NCBI GenBank assembly: GCA_031282385.1
Contig: JAITDV010000197.1
Span: 1 to 14,597, forward strand
Reading direction: 5' to 3'
From: Planctomycetaceae bacterium
Lineage (GTDB): Bacteria > Planctomycetota > Planctomycetia > Pirellulales > Thermoguttaceae
DNA: 14,597 nt
Of this stretch, positions 1 through 7,062 are shown one piece after another; within the stretch, counting starts at the first letter, position 1; every line of letters starts with the position of its first letter. The notes under the pieces are model-generated. The model saw only the letters and a list, made by a program, of their open reading frames with translations. It did not search any database and was not told the DNA's origin. A program made the translations under genes and the position numbers.

Positions 1-242
1 ACCCCTCCGAAGGAGGGGAATAAGGAGATGCCTCCGAAGGAGGGGAATAAGGAGATGCCTCCGAAGGAGGGGAATAAGGAGATGCCTCCGAAGGAGGGGA
101 ATAAGGAGATGCCTCCGAAGGAGGGGAATAAGAAGATGCCTCCGAAGGAGGGGAATAAGAAGACGCCTCCGAGTGAGGCGAATTATTCCCCTCCTTCGGA
201 GGCATCAGGGGTGGTTTCCTACAGGTTATCGAATAAGGTCTA
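1..242 (-). mobile_element. Hairpin-array MITE-like element, copy A (left part cut by window edge)
   Basis: This copy runs in reverse orientation compared with copies B, D and E. It ends at the element terminus AATAAGGTCTA, preceded by the conserved GGTGGTTTCCTACAGGTT block. Its interior is an array of six near-identical 27-bp units, with GAAGGAGGGG starting at 9, 36, 63, 90, 117 and 144. A variant unit follows at 171, then an opposite-phase CCCCTCCTTCGGAGG hairpin. Because 27 is a multiple of three, the array can be read as a repeating nine-residue peptide, but other copies use 28-bp units, so I read it as non-coding. The left terminus lies outside the window. Confidence 0.8.
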
Positions 243-253
243 TTTTATCCGCG

Positions 254-285
254 AATTTTCACGAATTATTTAATTCGTGAAAATT
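254..285. repeat. Perfect 14-bp inverted repeat upstream of the GspL-like gene
   Basis: AATTTTCACGAATT (254-267) and its exact reverse complement (272-285) are separated by ATTT. With G-U pairs the RNA stem could extend four more base pairs into the flanking CGCG and TGTG. The motif ATTCGTGG recurs just downstream (293-300), followed by an A-rich and then T-rich stretch. It lies 70 bases before the GspL-like start. It could be an operator, a terminator of an upstream gene or a fragment of a dispersed repeat; the sequence does not decide. Confidence 0.6.
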
Positions 286-355
286 TGTGGGGATTCGTGG
301 ACAAAAAGATTTTTTAGAAGTTCCCTAATTACGATTTCCACTTATTATTATTATT

Positions 356-1753
356 ATGTTTTCATTTACATCACGCAAATTTAGTCGGCTTGCTGTGTTT
401 TTACATGATGGCGGTCAATGGTACGTTTATATTTTTGTTTATCGCAAGACAAAGGGCGGGAGATGGGAAGTTGTTGAACGATTTGACTTTCCTGGTAAAA
501 ATTCACGTCAAATCCCGTCGGCAGTATTTGAGTTCGCCGAAAGACATAACGCCCGCCGCGTCCGAATAGTTTTGTCCCAAAATGTCCAGAAACTCGAAAA
601 TGTAGAATTGCCATCCGACGCGACGTCCGAAGAATTGCAAACAGTAGTAGCCTTAGCCTACTCCCAAGCAACAGGTACAGAATACGGAACAGTTCGCGTT
701 GTTTCATCTTACGCCGACGCCCGCGCAATAGGCGGCATCTCCGAAACACTTTTCGCCGCCGGAATCGAAACCAGCCAACTCGAACAATACGACAAAAATT
801 GCAATAACTCCGGCTTGCAATTCGACGGTTGCGGCATTCTCGAAATGACCGCAGTTACAGTCGGCACAAAATATTTCGACGATAGCCGTTTCCTAATACT
901 CCGCCGTGATCGCGGTTTCTACGTAACTTGCGCCTCCGACGATTTGCCCATGACCACAAGCGGCATCGCCCTAAGCTCCTCAATCGAAGATAAAACCCGC
1001 GACGCCGAACGCACCCAAGCCATCGCCCGACGACTCAATAACCAAAAAATGTTCCCATTGCAAGTTTGGTACACTCCCGATGTTGACTCACAAAAATTAG
1101 ATGAAATCCGCAACTCCCTCGACCCCGCCACTCAAGTTACCTTTACCGAACTAACCCACTACCTTGAAGATATTGCCCGCGAAATCGTAACCACCACCAC
1201 AATCAACGAACCAACAAACAACGGCGCAATCGTCGGCTTGCCCGAAAAAGAAAAAGACCCATACCGCGCTGGAACTTGGCTATTCGCCGCTAGTGTTGTC
1301 ATCGCAATCCTTCTGATCTTGATCAATTACCAAAAATTACGAATAGACTTGAACGCAATAAAACTCAAAACCGACGCTTGGGAAAAACTAAAAAGCGAAC
1401 GAAAAAAACTAAATGATAAATTAACCTCCCTCGACTCCGACCGTAAACGAAATGAAAAAATCATCCAAATCCTAAATCAAAAAAATCCATTGCCCACACC
1501 ACTCACCACACTGCTCGAAGAACTAAAACAAAATATGCCGCTCTACACCAGATTGACAAGCATCGAACAACTCGAAAACGAAGAACTCGTAATCACAGGT
1601 TACACCTTCTACCAAGAAGGTTTCTTTGAATTAAGACCATTGCTAAATCAAAAATTAACCAAACATAAAATGATCGTCGAACTAAAACTAATGGAAAAAA
1701 TATCAGACTCAAACGGCTATAAATTCATCCTCAGAGTCTATAAATCATCATAA
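356..1753 (+). CDS. GspL-like / PilM-PilN-like inner-membrane assembly protein
   Basis: A 465-residue protein with the layout of a GspL, which corresponds to PilM and PilN joined. Residues 1-280 form a cytoplasmic domain with the alternating pattern expected of the actin-like fold, but I see no clear nucleotide-binding motif. One membrane segment lies at about 306-324 (WLFAASVVIAILLILI). A charged coiled coil follows at about 330-375, then a PilN-like ferredoxin-fold domain at about 378-465. In type II secretion this protein links the GspE ATPase to the membrane and pairs with GspM. The assignment rests mainly on this layout and on the GspM-, GspE- and GspF-like genes that follow. The ATG has no Shine-Dalgarno sequence; TTATTATTATT precedes it. 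The first ~150 bases favour G/T-ending codons and the rest C/A-ending ones. A general PilN-domain protein of a type IV pilus is the main alternative. Confidence 0.72.
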   Translation: MFSFTSRKFSRLAVFLHDGGQWYVYIFVYRKTKGGRWEVVERFDFPGKNSRQIPSAVFEFAERHNARRVRIVLSQNVQKLENVELPSDATSEELQTVVALAYSQATGTEYGTVRVVSSYADARAIGGISETLFAAGIETSQLEQYDKNCNNSGLQFDGCGILEMTAVTVGTKYFDDSRFLILRRDRGFYVTCASDDLPMTTSGIALSSSIEDKTRDAERTQAIARRLNNQKMFPLQVWYTPDVDSQKLDEIRNSLDPATQVTFTELTHYLEDIAREIVTTTTINEPTNNGAIVGLPEKEKDPYRAGTWLFAASVVIAILLILINYQKLRIDLNAIKLKTDAWEKLKSERKKLNDKLTSLDSDRKRNEKIIQILNQKNPLPTPLTTLLEELKQNMPLYTRLTSIEQLENEELVITGYTFYQEGFFELRPLLNQKLTKHKMIVELKLMEKISDSNGYKFILRVYKSS

Positions 1754-1796
1754 TAACCGCAAAATATATGATAATTTTGAAAGAATTTATAACGAT

Positions 1797-2130
1797 TAGA
1801 CCTTTTCGCTAACTTGTAGGAGACCACCCCTAACCCCTCCGAAGGAGGGGAATAAGAACACGCCTCCGATGGAGGCGAATAATTCCCCTCCTTCGGAGGG
1901 GCTCGAATAATTCCCCTCCTTCGGAGGGGCTCGAATAATTCCCTTCCTTCGGAGGGGCTCGAATAATTCCCTTCCTTCGGAGGGGCTCGAATAATTCCCT
2001 TCCTTCGGAGGGGCTCGAATAATTCCCCTCCTTCGGAGGGGTTAGGGGTGGTCTCGGAGGAGTTAAAGGCGGTTTTTTGTTTTAGATTTTTTGTTACGTT
2101 GATGTATTTTTAGGTTAGAGAAAAGGTCTA
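1797..2130 (+). mobile_element. Hairpin-array MITE-like element, copy B (complete, 334 bp)
   Basis: Complete copy bounded by TAGACCTTTTCGCTAAC on the left and, on the right, by the reverse complement of TAGACCTTTTCTCTAACCT. Inside this is a perfect 34-bp inverted repeat (1820-1853 against 2022-2055, GAGACCACCCC to GGGGAAT). The core holds six 28-bp units with TTCGG starting at 1892, 1920, 1948, 1976, 2004 and 2032; several carry CCCTTCC in place of CCCCTCC. After the inner repeat come GGAGGAGTTAAAGGCGG and T-runs. No protein is encoded. The TA at each end could be part of the terminus or a TA target duplication as made by IS630/mariner-type transposases. It lies 43 bases after the GspL-like stop. 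Confidence 0.85.
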
Positions 2131-2185
2131 ATATAAAACAACAACCCCAACTCCAAATTACTGAATAATTGCTATTTTTTGAATT

Positions 2186-2247
2186 TGTTTGATAAAAGAA
2201 CACACGATTGAATAGTTACAAAAATTTATGGCAAAATTTATCAAACA
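2186..2247. promoter_or_regulatory. 11-bp interrupted inverted repeat upstream of the GspM-like gene
   Basis: TGTTTGATAAA (2186-2196) and its exact reverse complement TTTATCAAACA (2237-2247) are separated by 40 bases, in the 174-base stretch between element B and the GspM-like start. The stretch is AT-rich and holds no gene. The pair could be two half-sites for a DNA-binding protein or the base of an RNA stem in the 5' leader. Its function is unknown; only the symmetry is seen. Confidence 0.4.
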
Positions 2248-2304
2248 TCCCTTTTCCTTAACCCCTTTTCCAACCTTCATCATTTCTAACAAAAGGAGTA
2301 AAAA

Positions 2305-3129
2305 ATGAGACGCGCGATTAAACGACAATTACGTATTTGGTACGCAGATATTGCCGGTTATTTAAGTAAATTGCGTACATTTCACCGCACTGCATTAGGA
2401 ATAATATTCGCAATCGTCCTAATTTTTGCCGCGCGTAAATATTGGCTCGACCCGCTTCGCGCTGAAGTCAATGACTTGACCGCAAAATACGACAAAAGCG
2501 AACCGCCTAGCCCATTGCCCACAATCGACTCCGACGAAGAAATTACATTAGCTAAAGAACAACTCATCTCCCGCGAAAAAAACGCCGAAACCAAAAAACG
2601 CGAAATGGAAACAGTAGCTAAATCACGCCCCAAAATAACACAACAAAATAAAGAAGCCGTCCTCTCCGAATTCGCAACTATAATAACAAAAAATAAACTT
2701 ATCCTAGTTCTCGGCGGTACCCCTGACCCCGACGATTTCTTGCCCTCGCCCACTAACCCCGCCCCCCGTAAACCCGCCGCCGCAACCAAAACCGCCGCCA
2801 AAAAACAAACGACAAATACCACAAAAAATACCAACAAAAATACCACCCCAAATACAAAAACAAATACCAAAAAATCAGACCCCGTAACAAAAATCTCAAC
2901 TCAAAATAACGAATCACCACTGAAATACGAAGAATACATTTACTACCTCGAAGGAGATTTCAATAATGTGTTCGACTTCCTAAAACAAATCGAAACTTTT
3001 TCCTACCCAATCAAAGTTACAAAACTCTACATCGGCTCCGGCGAAACTCCAACCAACGCCTTGCCCACAAATAGTAAACCCGAAAAATTACAACTCAAAT
3101 TCAACTTGACCCTCTACTTCCATAACTAA
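2305..3129 (+). CDS. GspM/PilO-like inner-membrane protein
   Basis: A 274-residue bitopic membrane protein. A basic N-terminus precedes one membrane segment at about 28-43 (RTALGIIFAIVLIFAA). A charged coiled coil follows at about 75-110. Residues 147-195 form a disordered linker rich in Pro, Ala, Thr, Asn and Lys. The C-terminal domain at about 206-273 has the PilO/GspM pattern, with YYLEGDFNNVFDFLKQIE early and LKFNLTLYF at the end. Proteins of this kind pair with GspL or PilN in the periplasm. Linker residues 171-190 are five tetrapeptides beginning Asn-Thr, encoded by a 12-base repeat, and 2812-2877 contains no G. This is the only gene of the four with a good Shine-Dalgarno sequence (GGAG at 2295-2298, six bases before ATG). 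The family call relies on layout and neighbours; the sequence family is poorly conserved. Confidence 0.7.
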   Translation: MRRAIKRQLRIWYADIAGYLSKLRTFHRTALGIIFAIVLIFAARKYWLDPLRAEVNDLTAKYDKSEPPSPLPTIDSDEEITLAKEQLISREKNAETKKREMETVAKSRPKITQQNKEAVLSEFATIITKNKLILVLGGTPDPDDFLPSPTNPAPRKPAAATKTAAKKQTTNTTKNTNKNTTPNTKTNTKKSDPVTKISTQNNESPLKYEEYIYYLEGDFNNVFDFLKQIETFSYPIKVTKLYIGSGETPTNALPTNSKPEKLQLKFNLTLYFHN

Positions 3130-3173
3130 CCTTGCTCATAATCCCAACCTTGCCCAAAAAACAATCCACTGAA

Positions 3174-3396
3174 TAGACCTTTTCCCTAACCTAAAAATAC
3201 ATCAACGCAACAAAAAACCTACAACAAAAAAACCGCCTTTAACTCCTCCGAAACCACCCCTAACCCCTCCGAAGGAAGGGAATAAGAATACGCCTCCGAA
3301 GGAGGCGAATAAGAATACGCCTCCGAGTGAGGGGAATAATTCCCCTCCTTCGGAGGCGTCATGGGTGGTCTCCTACCAGGTTAACGAAAAGGTCTA
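3174..3396 (-). mobile_element. Hairpin-array MITE-like element, copy C (complete, 223 bp)
   Basis: Complete copy in reverse orientation. It begins TAGACCTTTTCCCTAACCT, followed by AAAAATACATCAACGCAAC and CCGCCTTTAACTCCTCC. It ends GGTTAACGAAAAGGTCTA. The core is short: a few hairpins of the CCTCCGAAGGAGG type separated by AATAAGAATAC. It starts 44 bases after the GspM-like stop and ends only 11 bases before the gspE start codon, so its terminus would supply most of any gspE leader. Confidence 0.85.
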
Positions 3397-3407
3397 ATAA
3401 ATAAATT

Positions 3408-4865
3408 ATGTTATCCGAAAAAGCCGTGATCGACCTTTCACGAGTAGTTGCCACTCGCGAAGCACTGAAAATGATCCCCGCCGCACAATCACGGCGGCTC
3501 GGCGTTTTACCATTGGCAGTTAGTGATGAGAAGTTATATGTTGTTACTACAGAAGAAGATGATTATCTTTTATTGTCGCAAATTGAGAATCTTGTCGGTA
3601 TTCCCGTTGTTATCTTACACGCCAAATCTCCCGAAAGCGTATCAAACTACATCAAAAAATATTACCCCGAATACGCGAGTGAATTAACCGGCACGCCTCT
3701 AGGTTTACTCGAAGAAGTTGTCCTTCGCGCGATGTTGTACCGCTCAAGCGATATTCACTTTGATCCCGATAACGAAACCGGCATAATTCGATTTCGCGTT
3801 GACGGACTAATGCAAATTGATCAAACCATTTCTATCGACAGCATGAGCGAATTAATTTCTGCCGTCAAAGTTTCCTCCGGCTTAAATATTGCCGAACATC
3901 GAATCCCCCAAGATGGTCAAATCTCACTTTGGGCCGCCGGAACAGAAGTATCCATGCGCGTTGCCACAATTCCAACAATCTACGGCGAAAAAATGACCTT
4001 GCGTATCCTCACAACAGAAAATACACTCGCCGAACTCGCAGAATTAAATATGCTCGGCATGAACGATGAACATCTGAAAATATTTCTCGAAACACTCAAT
4101 AATGCTAACGGCGTTATCCTACTCTCCGGTCCCACCGGCAGCGGCAAAACCACAACCCTTTATGCAGCTCTACGCCACCTAAAAAGACCGGGAACATTGC
4201 ATATTTTAAGCATCGAAGACCCCGTCGAAATTCCATTAAACGGCATCAACCAAGTACGAATTGACAGCGACCGCGTAGATTTCAACCGCGCACTACGCAG
4301 CACATTAAGACACGATCCCGATGTAATAATGATCGGAGAAATCCGCGACGCCGAAACCGCAGACATCGCCATAAAAAGTTCATTGACAGGACACCTCGTC
4401 TTGTCAACACTCCACGCCAACGATTCCGTCGGCGTCGTAACCCGACTTCTCAATCTCGGCGTCGCCACAGAACTGGTCAATTCAGCATTGCGCCTCGTAA
4501 TCGCACAACGATTAGTACGCACCCCTTGCCAACATTGTGTTTCCTACGAACCGCCAGACGATGTTGACCGCGAATTTTTCGGATGGACTGACGACAATGA
4601 TATTCGCGTCCCCAAAGTAGCCGGTTGCCCGCTATGCAATAACTCCGGTTACGCTGGACGCTTAGGATTGTACGAGATGATAAAAGTTGACCGCCCAATC
4701 CGAGAACTCATCAGACACAACGCAAACGAAGACGCAATATCCAATTACGTATTCAACGAATGTAACTTGCCAACATTGAAAATTGACGGCATCAGAAAAA
4801 TAAAAAAAGGCTTGACCACCCCCGAAGAAGTAAGACGCGTTACCTTCTTAGGATCAGAAAAATAA
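3408..4865 (+). CDS. gspE: Type II secretion / type IV pilus assembly ATPase
   Basis: A 485-residue GspE/PilB-family hexameric ATPase that works on the cytoplasmic face of the inner membrane and powers pseudopilus or pilus assembly. Residues 1-88 form the N-terminal MshEN/T2SSE_N-type domain that contacts GspL. The catalytic part has Walker A GPTGSGKTT (241-249), an Asp-box region IEDPVE (269-274), Walker B VIMIGEIRD (306-314) and the His-box STLHAND (333-339). A zinc-binding Cys4 motif is present (C374, C377, C407, C410), followed by the usual TLKIDG and GLTTPEEV tail. All catalytic motifs are intact; the length is somewhat short for the family because the N-terminal part is brief. The ATG lies 11 bases after element C and has no Shine-Dalgarno sequence. 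Ten bases separate the stop codon from element D. Confidence 0.95.
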   Translation: MLSEKAVIDLSRVVATREALKMIPAAQSRRLGVLPLAVSDEKLYVVTTEEDDYLLLSQIENLVGIPVVILHAKSPESVSNYIKKYYPEYASELTGTPLGLLEEVVLRAMLYRSSDIHFDPDNETGIIRFRVDGLMQIDQTISIDSMSELISAVKVSSGLNIAEHRIPQDGQISLWAAGTEVSMRVATIPTIYGEKMTLRILTTENTLAELAELNMLGMNDEHLKIFLETLNNANGVILLSGPTGSGKTTTLYAALRHLKRPGTLHILSIEDPVEIPLNGINQVRIDSDRVDFNRALRSTLRHDPDVIMIGEIRDAETADIAIKSSLTGHLVLSTLHANDSVGVVTRLLNLGVATELVNSALRLVIAQRLVRTPCQHCVSYEPPDDVDREFFGWTDDNDIRVPKVAGCPLCNNSGYAGRLGLYEMIKVDRPIRELIRHNANEDAISNYVFNECNLPTLKIDGIRKIKKGLTTPEEVRRVTFLGSEK

Positions 4866-4875
4866 AAAATGTTAT

Positions 4876-5069
4876 TAGACCTTTTCGCTAACCTGTAGGA
4901 GACCACCCCTGACCCCTACGAAGGAGGGGAATAAGAAGACGCCTCCTAATGAGGCGAATAATTCACCTCCTTCGGAGGGACTAGGGGTGGTCTCGGAGGA
5001 GTTAAAGGCGGTTTTTTGTTGTAGTTTTTTTGTTGCGTTGTTGTATTTTTAGGTTAGAGAAAAGGTCTA
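4876..5069 (+). mobile_element. Hairpin-array MITE-like element, copy D (complete, 194 bp)
   Basis: The shortest complete copy. It begins TAGACCTTTTCGCTAACCTG and ends AGGTTAGAGAAAAGGTCTA, in the same orientation as copies B and E. The inner arms ACCACCCCTGACCCCTACG and GGACTAGGGGTGGTCTC are imperfect here. The core has one GAAGGAGGGG unit, a weakened GCCTCCTAATGAGGC unit and one opposite-phase unit. The T-rich tail (GGCGGTTTTTTG and more T-runs) lies on the gspF side. Confidence 0.85.
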
Positions 5070-5187
5070 TTGATTATCTCACTAACACTTAATCACTTAA
5101 TTACTTAATTTGTATTCGAAATATTATTTTAGGTTGCCAGTAGTAGGTTTTTTGTCTCAATTAACCTTAACAAACTTTATAATTTTT

Positions 5188-6423
5188 ATGCCAAAATTTC
5201 AATATAAAATCAATCAAACCGGCTCAATCAAAAACGGTTATATTACTGCCGATTCGTTGCATGTTGCATCGGTGGAGTTGCGGCGTCAAGGCGGCGTTAT
5301 TATCAGCCTCCGCGAAGTAACATCAGAAGAAACAACAAACGGAATCACAAATAATCTCAGCAAAATCACAGAACACCTATTTATTTTTAGCAGCCAAATA
5401 GAACTTTGCCTCCGCCAACTTTCATCATTGTTACGCGCCGGCGTTCCTATCTTAGACGCACTTTTGGCAGTCGGCGGGCAAGCATCACCCCAATTGCGTA
5501 AAATTTACCTGCGACTCGCTGAAAAAGTACGGCGCGGCTACTCAATGAAACGATCATTACAAGAAGAAGCCTCTTGCTTCGGCGATATTACCATAGGCTT
5601 GATCGGCGTCGGCGAGGCAAATGGAACCCTCGACGAAATGTTTCGCTACGCCGCCGATTTAATGGAACGCGGCAGACGCGTTCGCTCGCAAATCATTCAA
5701 GCATTCGCATATCCGGCAATTGTTATGCTTGTCGCTGCCGGCGTAAGTTACTTTCTCGTTGTCCACGTTTTGCCCAAAATAATTACGTTCATCTCAAAAC
5801 AAGCCAAAGCCATAGAACTACCACTGCCAACCAAAATCCTACTCGGCGCAAATGATTTTATTTGGGCTTACGGAATTTATGTTTTTTCAGCACCGGTAAT
5901 AGTAATAATATTGTTTATTCTAATGCGGCGTAACGCAGCTATGTGTGAACGTATTGATTATTTTTGTTTGTTCATTCCACTTATTGGCAAAGCCTATCGT
6001 GAACATTCAAATACAATGTTGTGTCGAACTCTTGGGGCATTGCTTAAAAGCGGAGTCGGTTTACTTTCAGCGTTGGAACTGGTTGAAGGCGTGATGAGCA
6101 ACAAACATTACGCAGCACAACTACACAAAATTTACAACATGGTCAAACAAGGCGACGCCGTCAGCAAAGGAATCGCAAGTACAACACTCTCAAAATTTTG
6201 CCCAATGGCTCTAGCAATGGTCGCAGTAAGTGAACGAAGCGGCAGCTTGGATGAATCTCTATTGCATGTTGCGGACTATTGCGAAGAACAATTGACCAGA
6301 CGTGTAGCAATGCTAGGCAAATTTATCGAACCCGCAATATTTGTATTCATTGGCGGAATCGTAGGCTTCATCTACTTCGCCTTCTTCCTCGCAATGCTCG
6401 CAGCAACAAAAAGCGCAATTTAA
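5188..6423 (+). CDS. gspF: Type II secretion / type IV pilus inner-membrane platform protein
   Basis: A GspF/PilC-family protein of 411 residues from the ATG at 5188. An in-frame TTG at 5110 would add 26 residues, but MPKFQYK is the usual family beginning (MPxFxYK), so I chose the ATG. There are two T2SSF domains: residues 68-195 with LRQLSSLLRAGVPILDAL and VGEANGTLDE, and residues 275-405 with LCRTLGALLKSGVGLLSAL and SERSGSLDE. Membrane segments lie at about 174-194, 225-246 and 380-405. GspF sits in the inner membrane and couples the GspE motor to pseudopilus or pilus assembly. It follows gspE as in most such operons, but element D and 118 further bases lie between. No Shine-Dalgarno sequence is seen. 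Confidence 0.93.
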   Translation: MPKFQYKINQTGSIKNGYITADSLHVASVELRRQGGVIISLREVTSEETTNGITNNLSKITEHLFIFSSQIELCLRQLSSLLRAGVPILDALLAVGGQASPQLRKIYLRLAEKVRRGYSMKRSLQEEASCFGDITIGLIGVGEANGTLDEMFRYAADLMERGRRVRSQIIQAFAYPAIVMLVAAGVSYFLVVHVLPKIITFISKQAKAIELPLPTKILLGANDFIWAYGIYVFSAPVIVIILFILMRRNAAMCERIDYFCLFIPLIGKAYREHSNTMLCRTLGALLKSGVGLLSALELVEGVMSNKHYAAQLHKIYNMVKQGDAVSKGIASTTLSKFCPMALAMVAVSERSGSLDESLLHVADYCEEQLTRRVAMLGKFIEPAIFVFIGGIVGFIYFAFFLAMLAATKSAI

Positions 6424-6511
6424 CAGAGTTAATGAATTTCACGCAAAATCCGTAAAAATCAGTTACATGTTTTTTCGAGAATTGGAGACGCGAATGAAGG
6501 AATTTTTGTAA

Positions 6512-6731
6512 TAGACCTTTTCGCTAACCTGTAGGAGACCACCCCTGACCCCTCCAAAGGAGGGGAATATTCGCCTCACTCGGATGCTTCTTCTTATTCG
6601 CCTCCATCGGAGGCGTATTCTTATTCCCCTCCTTCGGAGGAGTTAGGGGTGGTCTCGGAGGAGTTAAAGGCGGTTTTTCGTTGTAGTTTTTTTGTTGCGT
6701 TGATGTATTTTTAGGTTAGAGAAAAGGTCTA
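6512..6731 (+). mobile_element. Hairpin-array MITE-like element, copy E (complete, 220 bp)
   Basis: Complete copy, begins TAGACCTTTTCGCTAACCTG and ends AGGTTAGAGAAAAGGTCTA. The inner arms ACCACCCCTGACCCCTCC and GGAGTTAGGGGTGGTCTC enclose a core of four hairpins, including GCCTCCATCGGAGGC and a degenerate GCCTCACTCGGATGC. The tail has GGCGGTTTTTCG and further T-runs. It lies 88 bases after the gspF stop and could end its transcript. Confidence 0.85.
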
Positions 6732-7062
6732 ATGTTATTTTGACGGAGACAACTCATCTCCGCCGTTCCCAAAAACTCCCATTTTAATTATAACTATTCA
6801 GTCGTGAGTATAAAATTCTACAATGTATTTCATCCTGAAAGAACAGAGCTAAATAGCGCAACAAATTTCTGCATTGCTCCTTTAGGAGCGAGGGAAAATT
6901 TCAAATTCTACGGGATGTTGTTTTACCGAAATTTTTACTTACCGTACGTAACATGAGTTAGTAAGAAAATTAGGTTGAATATGAAGTCGTTTACCCGATA
7001 TTCATGTGTCAAAAATTTGCACTGATAGTTAGAATGTTTTTTTGGAGTTGTTTAAGTTAAAT
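6732..7062. other. Intergenic region before the UvrA-like gene, with small hairpins
   Basis: No gene is seen in these 331 bases. Two short palindromes stand out: CGGAGA/TCTCCG at 6744-6762 with a 7-base loop, and GCTCC-TTTA-GGAGC at 6876-6889. The second sits between two copies of AAATTCTAC (6813-6821 and 6903-6911), so it may be a decayed copy of another small dispersed repeat. Neither palindrome is followed by a T-run. The promoter of the UvrA-like gene should be here, but I see no clear consensus. Confidence 0.4.

Noticed and set aside
28..273. Reading frame with a repeating MPPKEGNKE peptide
   Set aside because: It lies in element A; the 27-bp unit is in frame by chance, while copy B uses 28-bp units and other copies have no matching frame. 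No separate start signal supports it.
1..2060. Regular 27-28 bp repeats resembling a CRISPR array
   Set aside because: Whole units including the would-be spacers are nearly identical, each unit is itself a palindrome, and no cas gene is present.
2382..2870. Long minus-strand frame opposite the GspM-like gene
   Set aside because: It is the antisense of a C/A-rich gene, giving a Val/Phe-rich product with no recognisable domain; the + strand protein has a clear membrane segment and PilO-like end.
5110..5187. TTG start giving a 26-residue extension of GspF
   Set aside because: The extension has no family match and the ATG at 5188 gives the usual MPxFxYK start.
7042..7062. TTG start for the UvrA-like gene
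   Set aside because: It adds seven residues not seen in the family; ATG 7063 fits the conserved beginning better. It is not excluded.
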